Shown piece after piece: positions 1-7,241 of a DNA stretch of 10,910 nucleotides (position 1 is the first letter of the stretch; every line of letters starts with the position of its first letter). Where the stretch lies: positions 1 through 10,910 of the forward strand of contig JAISPE010000401.1 in assembly GCA_031275145.1 (NCBI GenBank), written 5' to 3'. The notes beneath the pieces are model-generated. The model searched no databases, was not told the origin of the DNA, and saw only the letters and a list, made by a program, of their open reading frames with translations. This DNA is from Prevotellaceae bacterium (GTDB lineage: Bacteria; Bacteroidota; Bacteroidia; Bacteroidales; UBA932). The translations under genes were made by a program, and so were the position numbers.

Positions 1-55
1 AGGAATATACCATCGCTCCCGCAATCATTAATATTATAAGATATTTTACTCTCAT
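1..55 (-). CDS. N-terminal start of an exported protein, third gene of the SusC/D operon (partial)
   Basis: Reading left from an ATG at 53-55, the frame stays open to the window edge and gives MRVKYLIILMIAGAMVYS. That is a basic n-region followed by a hydrophobic stretch, as in a signal peptide or lipoprotein signal. It lies on the same strand as the SusD-like gene and 294 bases downstream of it, where loci of this kind usually carry another secreted or surface lipoprotein. Only 18 codons are visible, so neither the product nor a lipobox can be judged. An alternative ATG at 58-60 hits a stop after two codons. The leader-like composition and operon position make a real gene likely; its function is unknown. 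Confidence 0.55.
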   Translation of the reverse strand, partial: MRVKYLIILMIAGAMVYS

Positions 56-93
56 TTCATTTAATTTTTAAATATTTATACATTGTTAACTTA

Positions 94-300
94 ACTTGCG
101 GTTTTCAATTTACGGTTTATCGCAGGACACTTTGTGTAACCTTTGTGCTCTTTGTGTCTTTGTGGTAAAACACTTTTACCGCGAAGCCTTTGCGTTCCCT
201 GCGACCTTTGAGGTAAAAAAATCTGCGCTCCACTTTTACCACAAAGGCACAAAGGACACAAAGGTGGCACAAAGGTTTTTTTCCTGCGGTAAATCATAAA
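94..300. repeat. CTTTGTG-type dispersed repeat, inverted pair, in the gap after susD
   Basis: Bases 131-170 carry repeated CTTTGTG units ending in CTTTGTGGTAAAA. Bases 234-275 carry the reverse complement of nearly the same string, beginning TTTTACCACAAAGG. The pair forms an inverted repeat with arms of about 40 bases around a roughly 60-base centre. The centre holds a third, diverged member (206-225, ending GGTAAAAAAATCTG). Weaker symmetry extends outward to a GCAGG motif on each side (about 123-127 and 283-287). The same family recurs at 6508-6545 and 6740-6760. From memory, CTTTGTG...GGT strings are common intergenic repeats in environmental Bacteroidota. No protein is supported here, although short frames are open on both strands. 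Confidence 0.75.
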
Positions 301-350
301 TCTAAAATCGTAAATCATAAATCGTAAATCTAAAATCATAAATCGTAAAT
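288..350. repeat. AAATCgTAAATC short tandem-like repeat abutting the susD stop
   Basis: The stretch is made almost entirely of the units AAATCATA, AAATCGTA and AAATCTAA repeated in varying order, about seven copies. It reaches the last base of the SusD stop codon (TAA, complement of 350-352). Such arrays are another familiar intergenic repeat class of Bacteroidota. It lies in the transcribed gap between susD and the next operon gene. Confidence 0.7.
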
Positions 351-2326
351 TAATATCCCGGGTTTTGTATTAGCTGCGGATTGTTAATAATATCGCTTTC
401 AGGAACGGGCATAAAATAATTGCGAATCGAGAATTGCTGCGCATAGATGTTAGCGATCTGATAATAACCTTCCACAGTCGATTCGGTTACCGTCCATCCC
501 TGTACGAGCCGGTTAAGCTCGACGGGCGCAGTTTTCCATCTGCGGCAGTCCCAGTGATACTGAGCCTCAAGAGCAAGTTCGATTTTCCGTTCCCTCTGTA
601 TGATTTCGCGCATTCCTTTTTTTGTTGACGGTTTGTCGGGATTTTCGGCATATTTTCTCCAGCTCTCCTCTACGCCCTCAAGTCCCGCACGTGCGCGAAC
701 TTCGTCAATATACCTGAATGTTTCGGCAGGGGGTCGAGCGTTTTCGCTGGCTGCGGTTTCGTTGATTGCTTCGGCAGTAAGCAGGAGCAAATCGGCATAC
801 CGCATTTCCGGAAATATCGTCGGAGTGCAGACATAAGTGTGCGGGTCGGGGAACATGGAACTGAGATTAACCATTTTTTTAGGCCAGTAGCCCGTGGCAT
901 TGTAGTTTCCCGAACCTGTCGAACCGGCGATACCTGCAATTTCTCCGTTACGGGCTTTGATGAACGTACACTGTATTTCGTCGTCCGGCGTGTTGCCGGG
1001 AGAGTTTCCATACCATTTGCCGCGGTCGAATCCCAGTGAGGAATAGAAACGCAGTTCGCGGTCGAAATTCATTGTAGCAGACTGTTGACCAAGTTCCACA
1101 TACAGTTTGTGATCCTCGTCGCCCATGCGCGGCTTGAAACGGTTGACATACTTTTTGTCTTCCCCGCTCAGCCAGTCCTTATCCTCTTCGATGGGAACGC
1201 CGTTGCTCGAATAGAACAGTTCGACCGTTTGCAGGGGAATACTCCAGCGTCCGGGAGCCGGATTACTGTTGGTATATGAGTCAAACCTTGCAGTACATTC
1301 CTGCTGTATGGAACAGCCGTCTGTACCGTGAGCGCTGCCGCTCCACACTGTTTCCACGCTGTAGTTTTCGGAAACGGCGTTACGCAGTGTCTGTATCCGC
1401 AGATATTCCGGCGACAGTGGTTTTGAGGCGACAAAATCTTCGGTATCGAAGAGCCGGAAACGGTTGTTCGCTTCGCAGTATGCGACAGCCTCCTTACAGG
1501 CTTCGGCAGCCTGCGCCCAGCGCTCGCTGCTGTAGGTCTGGTTGAAAAACGGTTCGCCGTTATGATCGCGAAAATCGTTGTAGTCGGTGTTCCCGTTGAA
1601 AAGCGGGCTTGCCCAGTAAACCAGAACTTTCGCTTTGATAAAATATGCAGCAGCCTGAGGGAAGCGTCCCAGTTCGGTCTGCCGGTTGACAATCACCGAG
1701 GGTAAAGCGTTGCTTTCTATCACTTCGTTCACCAGATCAAGAACATACTGGAAACAGTCGTCGATTTTTTCCCTGTAAACCCTGACGCCCAAAGTCGATT
1801 CGTCAACGGGCGGGCTTGTCCGCAGCGGACAGATCGGTCCGTAGAAGCAAATCATCTGGAAGTGCATATAGGCTTTCAGCAGTTTAGCTTCGGCAATCAT
1901 CCGGTCTTTGTCGATACGCGGCAAATCCTGCACTTTTTCGATATTGTCGAGAAAAGTATTACAGTCGCGTATCCCGGCATATACCGAACGTGTGCCGGAG
2001 TTCTTATTGTCCCAGTAATTCATAACGGGAGATGCCGCATTGTCTTCTCCAAGCGCTATTCTCAAGCTTGCCCGGGTTCTGTTTTCCCTGTTTACAATCA
2101 TTTCCATCGAGCCGAACAGACCGGGATTTGTATCCCAGCCCCAGCCGGTACGGGGTAAAGCCCAGTAACAGCTTGCCAGCGATTTTTCGGCGGCATAACG
2201 GTCGGCAAACATGTCGTCAACCGTACTCACATTTTCGGGGACAATATCCAGATAGTTGCACGTAACCGTCAACATTATAATCCCCAGCACAAATATTCTG
2301 TTCAATTTTTTTATTATGTATTTCAT
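350..2326 (-). CDS. SusD/RagB-family nutrient-binding outer-membrane lipoprotein
   Basis: This 658-residue protein is the surface-exposed, lipid-anchored lid that captures glycan or peptide ligands and hands them to its SusC partner; SusD length is usually 500-700. The start gives a basic n-region, a hydrophobic segment and a candidate lipidation Cys at residue 23 (LTVTC; Thr at -1 is somewhat unusual), followed directly by NYLDIVPE, the standard SusD opening. The family's late motif ERKIELALEAQYHWDCRRW lies at about 579-597, and the end (PVPESDIINNPQLIQNPGY) is the canonical SusD C-terminus. TPR-like helices occupy the middle. The gene follows susC by 29 bases with no terminator between them, so the two are surely co-transcribed. 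The ligand cannot be deduced: no glycosidase, peptidase or regulator lies in the window. The frame is intact. Confidence 0.97.
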   Translation of the reverse strand: MKYIIKKLNRIFVLGIIMLTVTCNYLDIVPENVSTVDDMFADRYAAEKSLASCYWALPRTGWGWDTNPGLFGSMEMIVNRENRTRASLRIALGEDNAASPVMNYWDNKNSGTRSVYAGIRDCNTFLDNIEKVQDLPRIDKDRMIAEAKLLKAYMHFQMICFYGPICPLRTSPPVDESTLGVRVYREKIDDCFQYVLDLVNEVIESNALPSVIVNRQTELGRFPQAAAYFIKAKVLVYWASPLFNGNTDYNDFRDHNGEPFFNQTYSSERWAQAAEACKEAVAYCEANNRFRLFDTEDFVASKPLSPEYLRIQTLRNAVSENYSVETVWSGSAHGTDGCSIQQECTARFDSYTNSNPAPGRWSIPLQTVELFYSSNGVPIEEDKDWLSGEDKKYVNRFKPRMGDEDHKLYVELGQQSATMNFDRELRFYSSLGFDRGKWYGNSPGNTPDDEIQCTFIKARNGEIAGIAGSTGSGNYNATGYWPKKMVNLSSMFPDPHTYVCTPTIFPEMRYADLLLLTAEAINETAASENARPPAETFRYIDEVRARAGLEGVEESWRKYAENPDKPSTKKGMREIIQRERKIELALEAQYHWDCRRWKTAPVELNRLVQGWTVTESTVEGYYQIANIYAQQFSIRNYFMPVPESDIINNPQLIQNPGY

Positions 2327-2355
2327 ATTCTTATGTTTTTTTATTCATAATTAAA

Positions 2356-5300
2356 TTACAGTCCGATATTTATTCCAACACTGAAAACCCTTTGCAGGGG
2401 ATATCCAAGTCCGTTACCGCCAAGTTCGGGGTCCCAGAGTTTGAATCCGCTCCAGCGCAGCAGGTTTGTCCCGCTTACATAGACGCGAAGATTCGATACG
2501 AAAAACTTTTTCGTCAGATGCTGCGGCAGTGTGTAGCCTATTTCCGCCGATTTCAGACGTAAAAACGAAGCGTCATGCATATACCATGTGCTTGTTTTAT
2601 TGTTGTTTTCTATCTCATAGTTCGCCAGACGGGGCCAGAAAGCATACGGGTCGCGGTTGCTTTCGTTCCAGTAATTGTCGGCAATAGCCTGAAGTATGGC
2701 GTTTTGACCGATTAAACCGTCATCTCCGTTTCCGTCAAGGAAAGGCTGTATCCTGCCGTTCCCCTCTAAGGTAAACCAGAACGACCGCCGTGCCGAGCCC
2801 TGAAAGAAGAACGAGGCGTCGAAACCCTTATATCCGGCAGTCAGACCGAAGCCGTAAGTGATTTCGGGTACGGTGGGATAGCCGATGGGTACTTCGTCAA
2901 GCGCCGAAATCTTCCCGTCACCGTTGATATCGCGGTATTTGATGTCGCCTGCCATAACTCGTCCAAACTGTTCGGGAGAATTATCCACTTCGCGTTCGTC
3001 AACAAACAGCCGTTCTGCAATATATCCCTTTGTCTGATAGATATTGTATCCCACATTCGATTTCCACGGAGTCGCCGAATAATCGGGTTCTTCCCATTCA
3101 ACTACTTCGTTCGTGGCATACGTGAATGTCCCGCGTCCCGTAAGGAACAGGTCTTTGGTAAAGGATTTCTCGTAATTCAGTTCGATGTCGAAACCCTGTC
3201 CGCTGCCAACTCCGAGATTCGCCTTTACAGAGGGAAGAATACCCATCGTTCCGGGCATGACACGGTCTATCAGAATGTTTTCGCGCCGTTCGTGGAACAC
3301 GTCGGCAATCAGCGACAGCCCGTTTTTCATTGCAATTTCGATTCCGATGTTTGTTTTGTACGCCGTTTCCCAGCCGATATTCTCGTTCGCATACTGAGTT
3401 ACGTCCATTCCTCCGGGATTATACCGTAAAACAGGTCCCCACATTGGATTTTTGCCGGCGCCGGTATTTACATTCGAAAGATAGTAGAAACGCTCGGCGC
3501 TGCTGCCTATCTGGTCGTTGCCGACCATGCCGTAAGTGCCTTTAAACTTCACCGTAGAGAACACATCTTTCAGTGGTTCGAAAAACTTTTCGTTGGACAG
3601 CATCCATGCCAGCCCTACCGAGGGGAAGAATCCCCAGCGGTGTTTTTTCGAAAACCGTTCCGAGCCGTTATACCCGAAATTAAATTCGAGGAAATAGCGT
3701 GAATCGTAATTGTATGTCGCTCTTCCCGAAAGCCCGAGATTGCGGTGAGGCAGCGAGAGCAAAAGATTTTCCGCAACGCCCTGTTTTTCCTGCCGCATGA
3801 TATAAACCAGCAATCCGCCGACATTGTGTTTTTGGGCAAACTGCCTGTTGTATTCCGCCGTGGCTTCCAGATAAAACGAGGTGTTGATAGTCCGGTCGCC
3901 CGGCGCGTAACCCAGCTTGTCGTCGCCGTTGGTGTTCAGTCTGCGCAGAGTATAGGTGTTTTCTACAAGATCGTATGTGTCGAGGTTATAGAAATACGGC
4001 CTGTAGGCGCGCGTAACGCTGAAATCGGAATAGCGGTTCATGTTTACCATTGCACGGACGCTCAATCCTTCAGTCAGCATATTGAGATTCTGGTCTATTC
4101 CGAACTGCGTACTTGTCGTATTTGTACTGTAATCCCTGTATCCTTTCATCACTTCGGCGTACGGATTGATGTAATTTGCAGTGGAATAGTTTCCGAACAG
4201 GATATGCTTTGCATACGAATACTCTTCGTCAGGCTCGTAATACGGTTTGAAGAGAACGGGATTGGCCTGAATGACCTTGCTGTACATCCCCGAGCCGCCG
4301 TCGATGGGACCGTCGTATTCGTCAAACGTACTGCTCAGCTTGAAAATGAGCTCCGTTGTTTTTGTAAGATTAACGTTTACGTTGGTACGGATGGCATACT
4401 TCGTAAGGTTGATGTTGTTGTTAAAACTGTTACGTTTATCGACCTTCATGTTTCCGTTGTCCTGAGCGATGTTTACAGCCACATAGTAACGCGCCACGCT
4501 GCCTCCTCCGCTGATGCTGAGATTGGCGCGCTGGTTGCTGATAACCTTGTCGAACATGGTATTATACCAGTCGGTAGCGGGATAGATGTCGGGATGCGTC
4601 CCGCGTTCGGTCATCTCTATTTTCTCTATCGGATATTCGAGGATTCCGTCGGGATCGCGGGTAATGATAGACTCATTGTGCATCCGCATATAAGTGACAG
4701 GGTCGGTGACTTTAATCATCTCGGTTGGCGAGGAGAACGAGTTTTCGAGACGCACGTTTACTTTTATCCGTCCTTCGCGTCCTTCTTTCGTATTGACAAG
4801 AATCACGCCATTGGCTCCACGCGCTCCGTAAAGGGCTGTAGAGGTGGCGTCTTTCATCACGGAGAAACTTTCGATGTCATCGGTATTCAGCCTTGCCAGG
4901 TCGTCGGTCGTCAATTCCACTCCGTCAATCAGGATGAGAGGGTCTTTTTTCGCCGCCGCCCCGAAAGTAGTGATACCGCGGATAAAGAACTGTGCATTAT
5001 CCTGTCCCGGCTCGCCGCTGGTCTGATACGAAATCATACCGGCGACTTTCCCCGCAAAAGCGGTGGTCAGGTTGCTCGACGGCACTTTTAACTCTTTGGC
5101 GCTGACGGTCGCAATAGACCCGATCACGCTCTCTTTCTTCTGCCTGGAAAAGGCTACCACGGTAACCTCGTCCAGCGACTGCGATTCTTCAATCAGAATC
5201 GCACTGATCACCGTTTTGTCTCCGGTAACCTTAATTTCCTGTGTGACGAATCCCACAAGAATAAATTCAAGGACGCTGCCTCTGGGGACATTATTCAGAA

Positions 5301-5505
5301 CATAGTCGCCGTCGTCATTGGTTGCAGTTCCGATAGCGGTTTCCTGAATGCGTACCGCCGCCCCTGCCAGGGCATTGCCGTCCGAATCGATTACTTTTCC
5401 CTTAATGTTGAGGTTCTGTGCATTCAGCCCGACAGCAAGGAAAAACATTGGAAGCATCATGTATAATATTGTACTTCCCTTTTTCAGTCTTCTGTAAATA
5501 TTCAT
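2356..5505 (-). CDS. SusC/RagA-family TonB-dependent outer-membrane transporter
   Basis: This 1049-residue outer-membrane barrel imports oligomeric nutrients using TonB energy, with the neighbouring SusD as lid. Order of parts: signal peptide ending near LNAQ (residue 30); carboxypeptidase-regulatory-like β-sandwich (about 32-106, from NIKGKVIDSDGNALAGAAVR); TonB-box-like LDEVTVVAFS (111-120); plug domain (about 121-245) with DPLILIDGVEL and the SusC signature SVMKDATSTALYGARGANGV at about 215-234; then a long β-barrel ending in FSVGINIGL, a typical β-signal with Leu last. Length is normal for the family. The visible plug start lacks the extra N-terminal STN domain of transporters that signal through FecR-like anti-sigma factors, and no such gene is in view. 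Upstream, a promoter, a (CT)32 tract and a terminator lie within 700 bases and may control expression. Confidence 0.98.
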   Translation of the reverse strand: MNIYRRLKKGSTILYMMLPMFFLAVGLNAQNLNIKGKVIDSDGNALAGAAVRIQETAIGTATNDDGDYVLNNVPRGSVLEFILVGFVTQEIKVTGDKTVISAILIEESQSLDEVTVVAFSRQKKESVIGSIATVSAKELKVPSSNLTTAFAGKVAGMISYQTSGEPGQDNAQFFIRGITTFGAAAKKDPLILIDGVELTTDDLARLNTDDIESFSVMKDATSTALYGARGANGVILVNTKEGREGRIKVNVRLENSFSSPTEMIKVTDPVTYMRMHNESIITRDPDGILEYPIEKIEMTERGTHPDIYPATDWYNTMFDKVISNQRANLSISGGGSVARYYVAVNIAQDNGNMKVDKRNSFNNNINLTKYAIRTNVNVNLTKTTELIFKLSSTFDEYDGPIDGGSGMYSKVIQANPVLFKPYYEPDEEYSYAKHILFGNYSTANYINPYAEVMKGYRDYSTNTTSTQFGIDQNLNMLTEGLSVRAMVNMNRYSDFSVTRAYRPYFYNLDTYDLVENTYTLRRLNTNGDDKLGYAPGDRTINTSFYLEATAEYNRQFAQKHNVGGLLVYIMRQEKQGVAENLLLSLPHRNLGLSGRATYNYDSRYFLEFNFGYNGSERFSKKHRWGFFPSVGLAWMLSNEKFFEPLKDVFSTVKFKGTYGMVGNDQIGSSAERFYYLSNVNTGAGKNPMWGPVLRYNPGGMDVTQYANENIGWETAYKTNIGIEIAMKNGLSLIADVFHERRENILIDRVMPGTMGILPSVKANLGVGSGQGFDIELNYEKSFTKDLFLTGRGTFTYATNEVVEWEEPDYSATPWKSNVGYNIYQTKGYIAERLFVDEREVDNSPEQFGRVMAGDIKYRDINGDGKISALDEVPIGYPTVPEITYGFGLTAGYKGFDASFFFQGSARRSFWFTLEGNGRIQPFLDGNGDDGLIGQNAILQAIADNYWNESNRDPYAFWPRLANYEIENNNKTSTWYMHDASFLRLKSAEIGYTLPQHLTKKFFVSNLRVYVSGTNLLRWSGFKLWDPELGGNGLGYPLQRVFSVGINIGL

Positions 5506-5878
5506 ACTTTTATTTATAATACTTAAAATTTGATGTTGAGAAACACAGTACGGTTTTTCTTTTTATGTCTGCGTTTTCCCGACAGTTAATTAAAAAACTT
5601 TTTTCTAATACTCTTACCGAAGTAAAAGTTGGTGACACACTCGCGACAGCTGATAATTGACAGTCGATAGCTGACAGTTACCGTGTCGCTCTTTTTCCGG
5701 TGAATGTTTTCGCTTCCGGATGACAAACGCTTTCCCTGAAAGCCGGTTTGCCGTAATTACTGTTTTATTATGATGAGTCCAACCGTTTCATAAGCGTTTA
5801 GTTTTAAAATTTGAAAATTTAACAGTAAGCATGCCTCCGTCTTTTCCACAGGAATAAAACATGAACATGTACATGTAC
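5506..5878 (-). other. Proximal part of the susC upstream region, no gene
   Basis: These 373 bases separate the leader terminator from the susC start codon. I found no TAnnTTTG promoter motif reading towards susC here; the nearest is the weak TAAATTTT around 5813-5820, without a convincing -33 box. The sequence is A+T-rich close to susC and contains a short degenerate repeat at 5651-5678. No purine-rich Shine-Dalgarno stands out before the susC ATG, which is common in Bacteroidota. A promoter using an alternative sigma factor or an activator site cannot be excluded. Confidence 0.5.
5651..5678. repeat. Two degenerate 14-base units (TGATAaTTGACAGT type)
   Basis: TGATAATTGACAGT at 5651-5664 is followed immediately by CGATAGCTGACAGT at 5665-5678; 11 of 14 positions agree. 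A further partial unit (GACAGC) precedes them. Such ATTGACAGT-like strings are a dispersed intergenic repeat seen in many Bacteroidota. The stretch sits in the susC upstream region, and a direct regulatory role is not supported. Confidence 0.5.
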
Positions 5879-5911
5879 AAAAAAACCGCATACATAATAT
5901 ATATGTTGCGG
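5879..5911 (-). terminator. Intrinsic terminator reading left, in the susC leader
   Basis: On the minus strand the sequence reads CCGCAACATA, loop TATAT, TATGTATGCGG, followed at once by seven T (complement of A at 5879-5885). The stem has 10 pairs with one bulged base and a 5-base loop. The plus-strand reading lacks a U tract, so the terminator is one-directional. It lies about 260-290 bases downstream of the leftward promoter at 6175-6207 and 374 bases before the susC start, so it must either end a separate small transcript or act as an attenuator. Confidence 0.7.
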
Positions 5912-5979
5912 CGATATGCGGGCAGGTACTTTTTCTGCTACTGTGCCTGCTGTACGCGAATGAACGTACCTCTCCCCTG

Positions 5980-6132
<153 letters not shown>

Positions 6133-6174
6133 GTTATAATTTTTTTCGTTTAAATTATTATCGTTTTTACGGCG

Positions 6175-6207
6175 CAAATATATGAAAAAAATAATTAATC
6201 AAGCAAA
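6175..6207 (-). promoter_or_regulatory. Bacteroidota-type promoter reading left towards susC
   Basis: On the minus strand a TTTG (complement of CAAA 6204-6207) is followed after 21 bases by TATATTTG (complement of 6175-6182), matching the TTTG / TAnnTTTG consensus of the Bacteroidota housekeeping sigma factor. Surrounding DNA is very A+T-rich. Transcription would start near 6168-6170. It is the only good match on this strand between here and susC, giving either a leader of about 665 bases for the susC operon or a short transcript ending at 5879. Confidence 0.6.
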
Positions 6208-6577
6208 CATTTTTTGCATTTAATATAAACATTTTTTACTACAGTTTGAGATACACCGGTTTAACATGCGTATACCGCAGTTAAATTTTTTAACTTTTTT
6301 CTTTTGTGCGGGATACAAAAAAGGAAATCCTTAATCCGACGACATTGTGATATTGCATACGGCAGGCTGTCGGCAATCAGTAAGTCCCCGCGCTCTTTCC
6401 TTTTTTGTCGTATACCCGTAAGTTCCGCAGTGACGACATCCGTAAGCTTTAACTTACGGCATGGGCGGCATGGATCGGCGGTCAGCAAGTCCCGCAGTGC
6501 CCGCAGGGACTTTGCGCCCTTTGTGTTCTTTGCGGTAAAAACAGCACGACTCTCGCCCGGTCGTGGATTTCCGGTTT
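6208..6577. other. Intergenic stretch without a recognisable gene
   Basis: Frames are open on both strands (for example 6304-6654 plus and 6261-6608 minus), but they run through dispersed repeats, show no conserved pattern and lack promoters. One small hairpin is clear: CCGTAAG at 6440-6446 pairs with CTTACGG at 6453-6459, with no following T tract, so it is not a terminator. A CTTTGTG-type repeat begins near 6508. I see nothing else in it. Confidence 0.5.
6508..6545. repeat. CTTTGTG/CTTTGCGGT dispersed repeat, copy 2
   Basis: The string GACTTTGCGCCCTTTGTG, followed by TTCTTTGCGGTAAAA, is a diverged member of the family found at 131-275. It is in the same orientation as the copies at 131-170 and 6740-6760. 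Confidence 0.6.
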
Positions 6578-6711
6578 CCGGATTGCTTCGTCGCTGCGCT
6601 CCTCGCAATGACGATGAGACGCGGACTGCTTCATCGCTATATGCCGGCGTCTAGTCGCGAACTGTTTCCCGACCCTTCGTCATTGCGAGGGCGCAGCCCG
6701 AAGCAATCCGG
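6578..6711. repeat. Inverted pair of the CATTGCGAGG...GAAGCAATCCGG repeat
   Basis: The left arm (6578-6613) reads CCGGATTGCTTCG, then TCGCTGCGCTCC, then TCGCAATGACG. The right arm (6678-6711) reads CGTCATTGCGAGG, then GCGCAGCC, then CGAAGCAATCCGG, its near-perfect reverse complement. The arms are separated by 64 bases. This is, from memory, a widespread intergenic repeat (CATTGCGAGG...AAGCAATC) seen in many unrelated bacteria. Paired in inverse orientation, the arms could fold into a long RNA hairpin. No gene lies within. Confidence 0.75.
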
Positions 6712-6739
6712 AAAAAGTCGCTCGGCACAGTTTTCGTGC

Positions 6740-6760
6740 CTTTGCGGTTAAAAAAATCTG
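6740..6760. repeat. CTTTGCGGTTAAAAAAATCTG repeat end, copy 3
   Basis: This 21-base string differs little from 206-225 (CTTTGAGGTAAAAAAATCTG) in the post-susD gap and belongs to the same dispersed family. It marks the right edge of the repeat-rich block before the DUF3791 module. Confidence 0.6.
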
Positions 6761-6781
6761 TTAATTCTTTAACTGTCTGAT

Positions 6782-6801
6782 CAAAAATCAGAGTTCAGAC
6801 A
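6782..6801 (+). repeat. AATCAnAGTTCAGACA dispersed repeat, left copy
   Basis: CAAAAATCAGAGTTCAGACA here matches 8267-8286 at 19 of 20 positions in the same orientation. The two copies bracket the DUF3791-DUF3990 module. Confidence 0.55.
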
Positions 6802-6824
6802 ATTGGATAAATATTAAAAAGGTT

Positions 6825-6851
6825 CTTTGACTTATTGGTTTACACGCTTTT
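6825..6851 (+). repeat. Left inverted repeat flanking the DUF3791-DUF3990 module
   Basis: GGTTTACACGCTTTT at 6837-6851 is the exact reverse complement of 7953-7967. Similarity continues outward: CTTTGACTTATT on this side against CTTTGAGTATC on the other, so about 26 bases match imperfectly. It sits just upstream of the module's promoter. The partner overlaps the module's terminator. Confidence 0.65.
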
Positions 6852-6881
6852 CGACAACAAAGAATATTTGTTTATCGAAAA
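6848..6881 (+). promoter_or_regulatory. Operator-like dyad overlapping the -33 box
   Basis: TTTTCGACAACAAA (6848-6861) and TTTGTTTATCGAAAA (6867-6881) are imperfect inverted copies around GAATA. Matching pairs are TTTTCGA with TCGAAAA and ACAAA with TTTGT. The right arm includes the -33 TTTG of the module's promoter, so a dimeric protein bound here would block RNA polymerase. That layout suits autoregulation by a module product, but the binding protein is unknown. Confidence 0.5.
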
Positions 6882-6895
6882 AAAATGTATCTTTG
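6867..6895 (+). promoter_or_regulatory. Promoter of the DUF3791-DUF3990 module
   Basis: TTTG (6867-6870), a 17-base spacer and TATCTTTG (6888-6895) match the Bacteroidota TTTG / TAnnTTTG consensus. Transcription should start near 6901-6903, about 100 bases before the DUF3791 ATG. Confidence 0.65.
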
Positions 6896-6916
6896 CGCCG
6901 GTAAAAAAATAAGGTT

Positions 6917-6967
6917 ATGGCATTAGTAATAAAACGTGCGCCGGTCATTCGAACAGTTGATAATTGA
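6917..6967 (+). CDS. Possible 16-residue upstream peptide
   Basis: Just after the promoter, an ATG preceded by AAGG opens MALVIKRAPVIRTVDN and a TGA stop, ending 37 bases before the DUF3791 gene. It could be a leader peptide, a minute unrecognised gene or the remnant of a longer gene. It resembles nothing I know, and frames this short occur by chance. Confidence 0.25.
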   Translation: MALVIKRAPVIRTVDN

Positions 6968-7004
6968 TTTTAATTGCTGAAATGAAGATTAAAAAATAAA
7001 GAGC

Positions 7005-7241
7005 ATGGATAAAAAGACACTGGATAAAGAGACGGGCGATAAGATAGCTTTTATCAGTTTTATCATTCCGGAATTTGCGGCAGCGTACAAGATGAAAATA
7101 TCCGACGCTTACCGGTATCTGAAAAAATATGGCGGGTTTAGTTATTTGGACGAATGCTGGTGGGCTTTGCATATCGACAATCCTTTCTGGGCTGTCAGAG
7201 ACATGTATAAGGTTTGTCGAAGCAATGGAGGTATGCGATGA
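7005..7241 (+). CDS. DUF3791 family small protein (partner of DUF3990)
   Basis: The protein has 78 residues and matches my memory of the DUF3791 pattern: a helix with an alternating hydrophobic face (IAFISFIIPEFAAAYKM, about 14-30), then DAYRYLKKYGGFSYLDECWWALH (about 34-56) and a short last helix ending CRSNGG. No signal peptide or membrane segment is present, so it is cytosolic. Its TGA overlaps the next gene's ATG (ATGA), and a GGAGG lies inside its last codons, so the two are translated together. The family is uncharacterised. Small size, first place in the operon and an operator-like dyad at the promoter make it a candidate antitoxin or regulator of the DUF3990 protein, but this is inference. 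The ATG at 7005 is the only in-frame start near the family's usual N-terminus. Confidence 0.85.
   Translation: MDKKTLDKETGDKIAFISFIIPEFAAAYKMKISDAYRYLKKYGGFSYLDECWWALHIDNPFWAVRDMYKVCRSNGGMR

Noticed and set aside
131..350. A CRISPR-like array in the repeats after susD
   Set aside because: The units are short, degenerate and in both orientations, without equal-length unique spacers or cas genes.
1168..1692. A 174-codon second minus-strand frame inside susD
   Set aside because: It overlaps conserved SusD coding sequence in another frame and resembles nothing.
3745..5091. A 448-codon frame on the plus strand inside susC
   Set aside because: It lies wholly antisense to the conserved SusC plug and barrel, has no motif or promoter, and is a by-product of codon composition on the opposite strand.
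6440..6459. CCGTAAG/CTTACGG hairpin as a terminator
   Set aside because: There is no T tract on either side and no adjacent gene to terminate.
6261..6654. Overlapping frames of about 115 codons on both strands in the intergenic region
   Set aside because: They read through known-type dispersed repeats and show no conserved pattern, start context or promoter.
7214..7240. TTG start for the DUF3990 gene, adding eight residues
   Set aside because: The ATG at 7238 overlaps the DUF3791 stop, follows GGAGG and begins at the conserved MRVYHGS.
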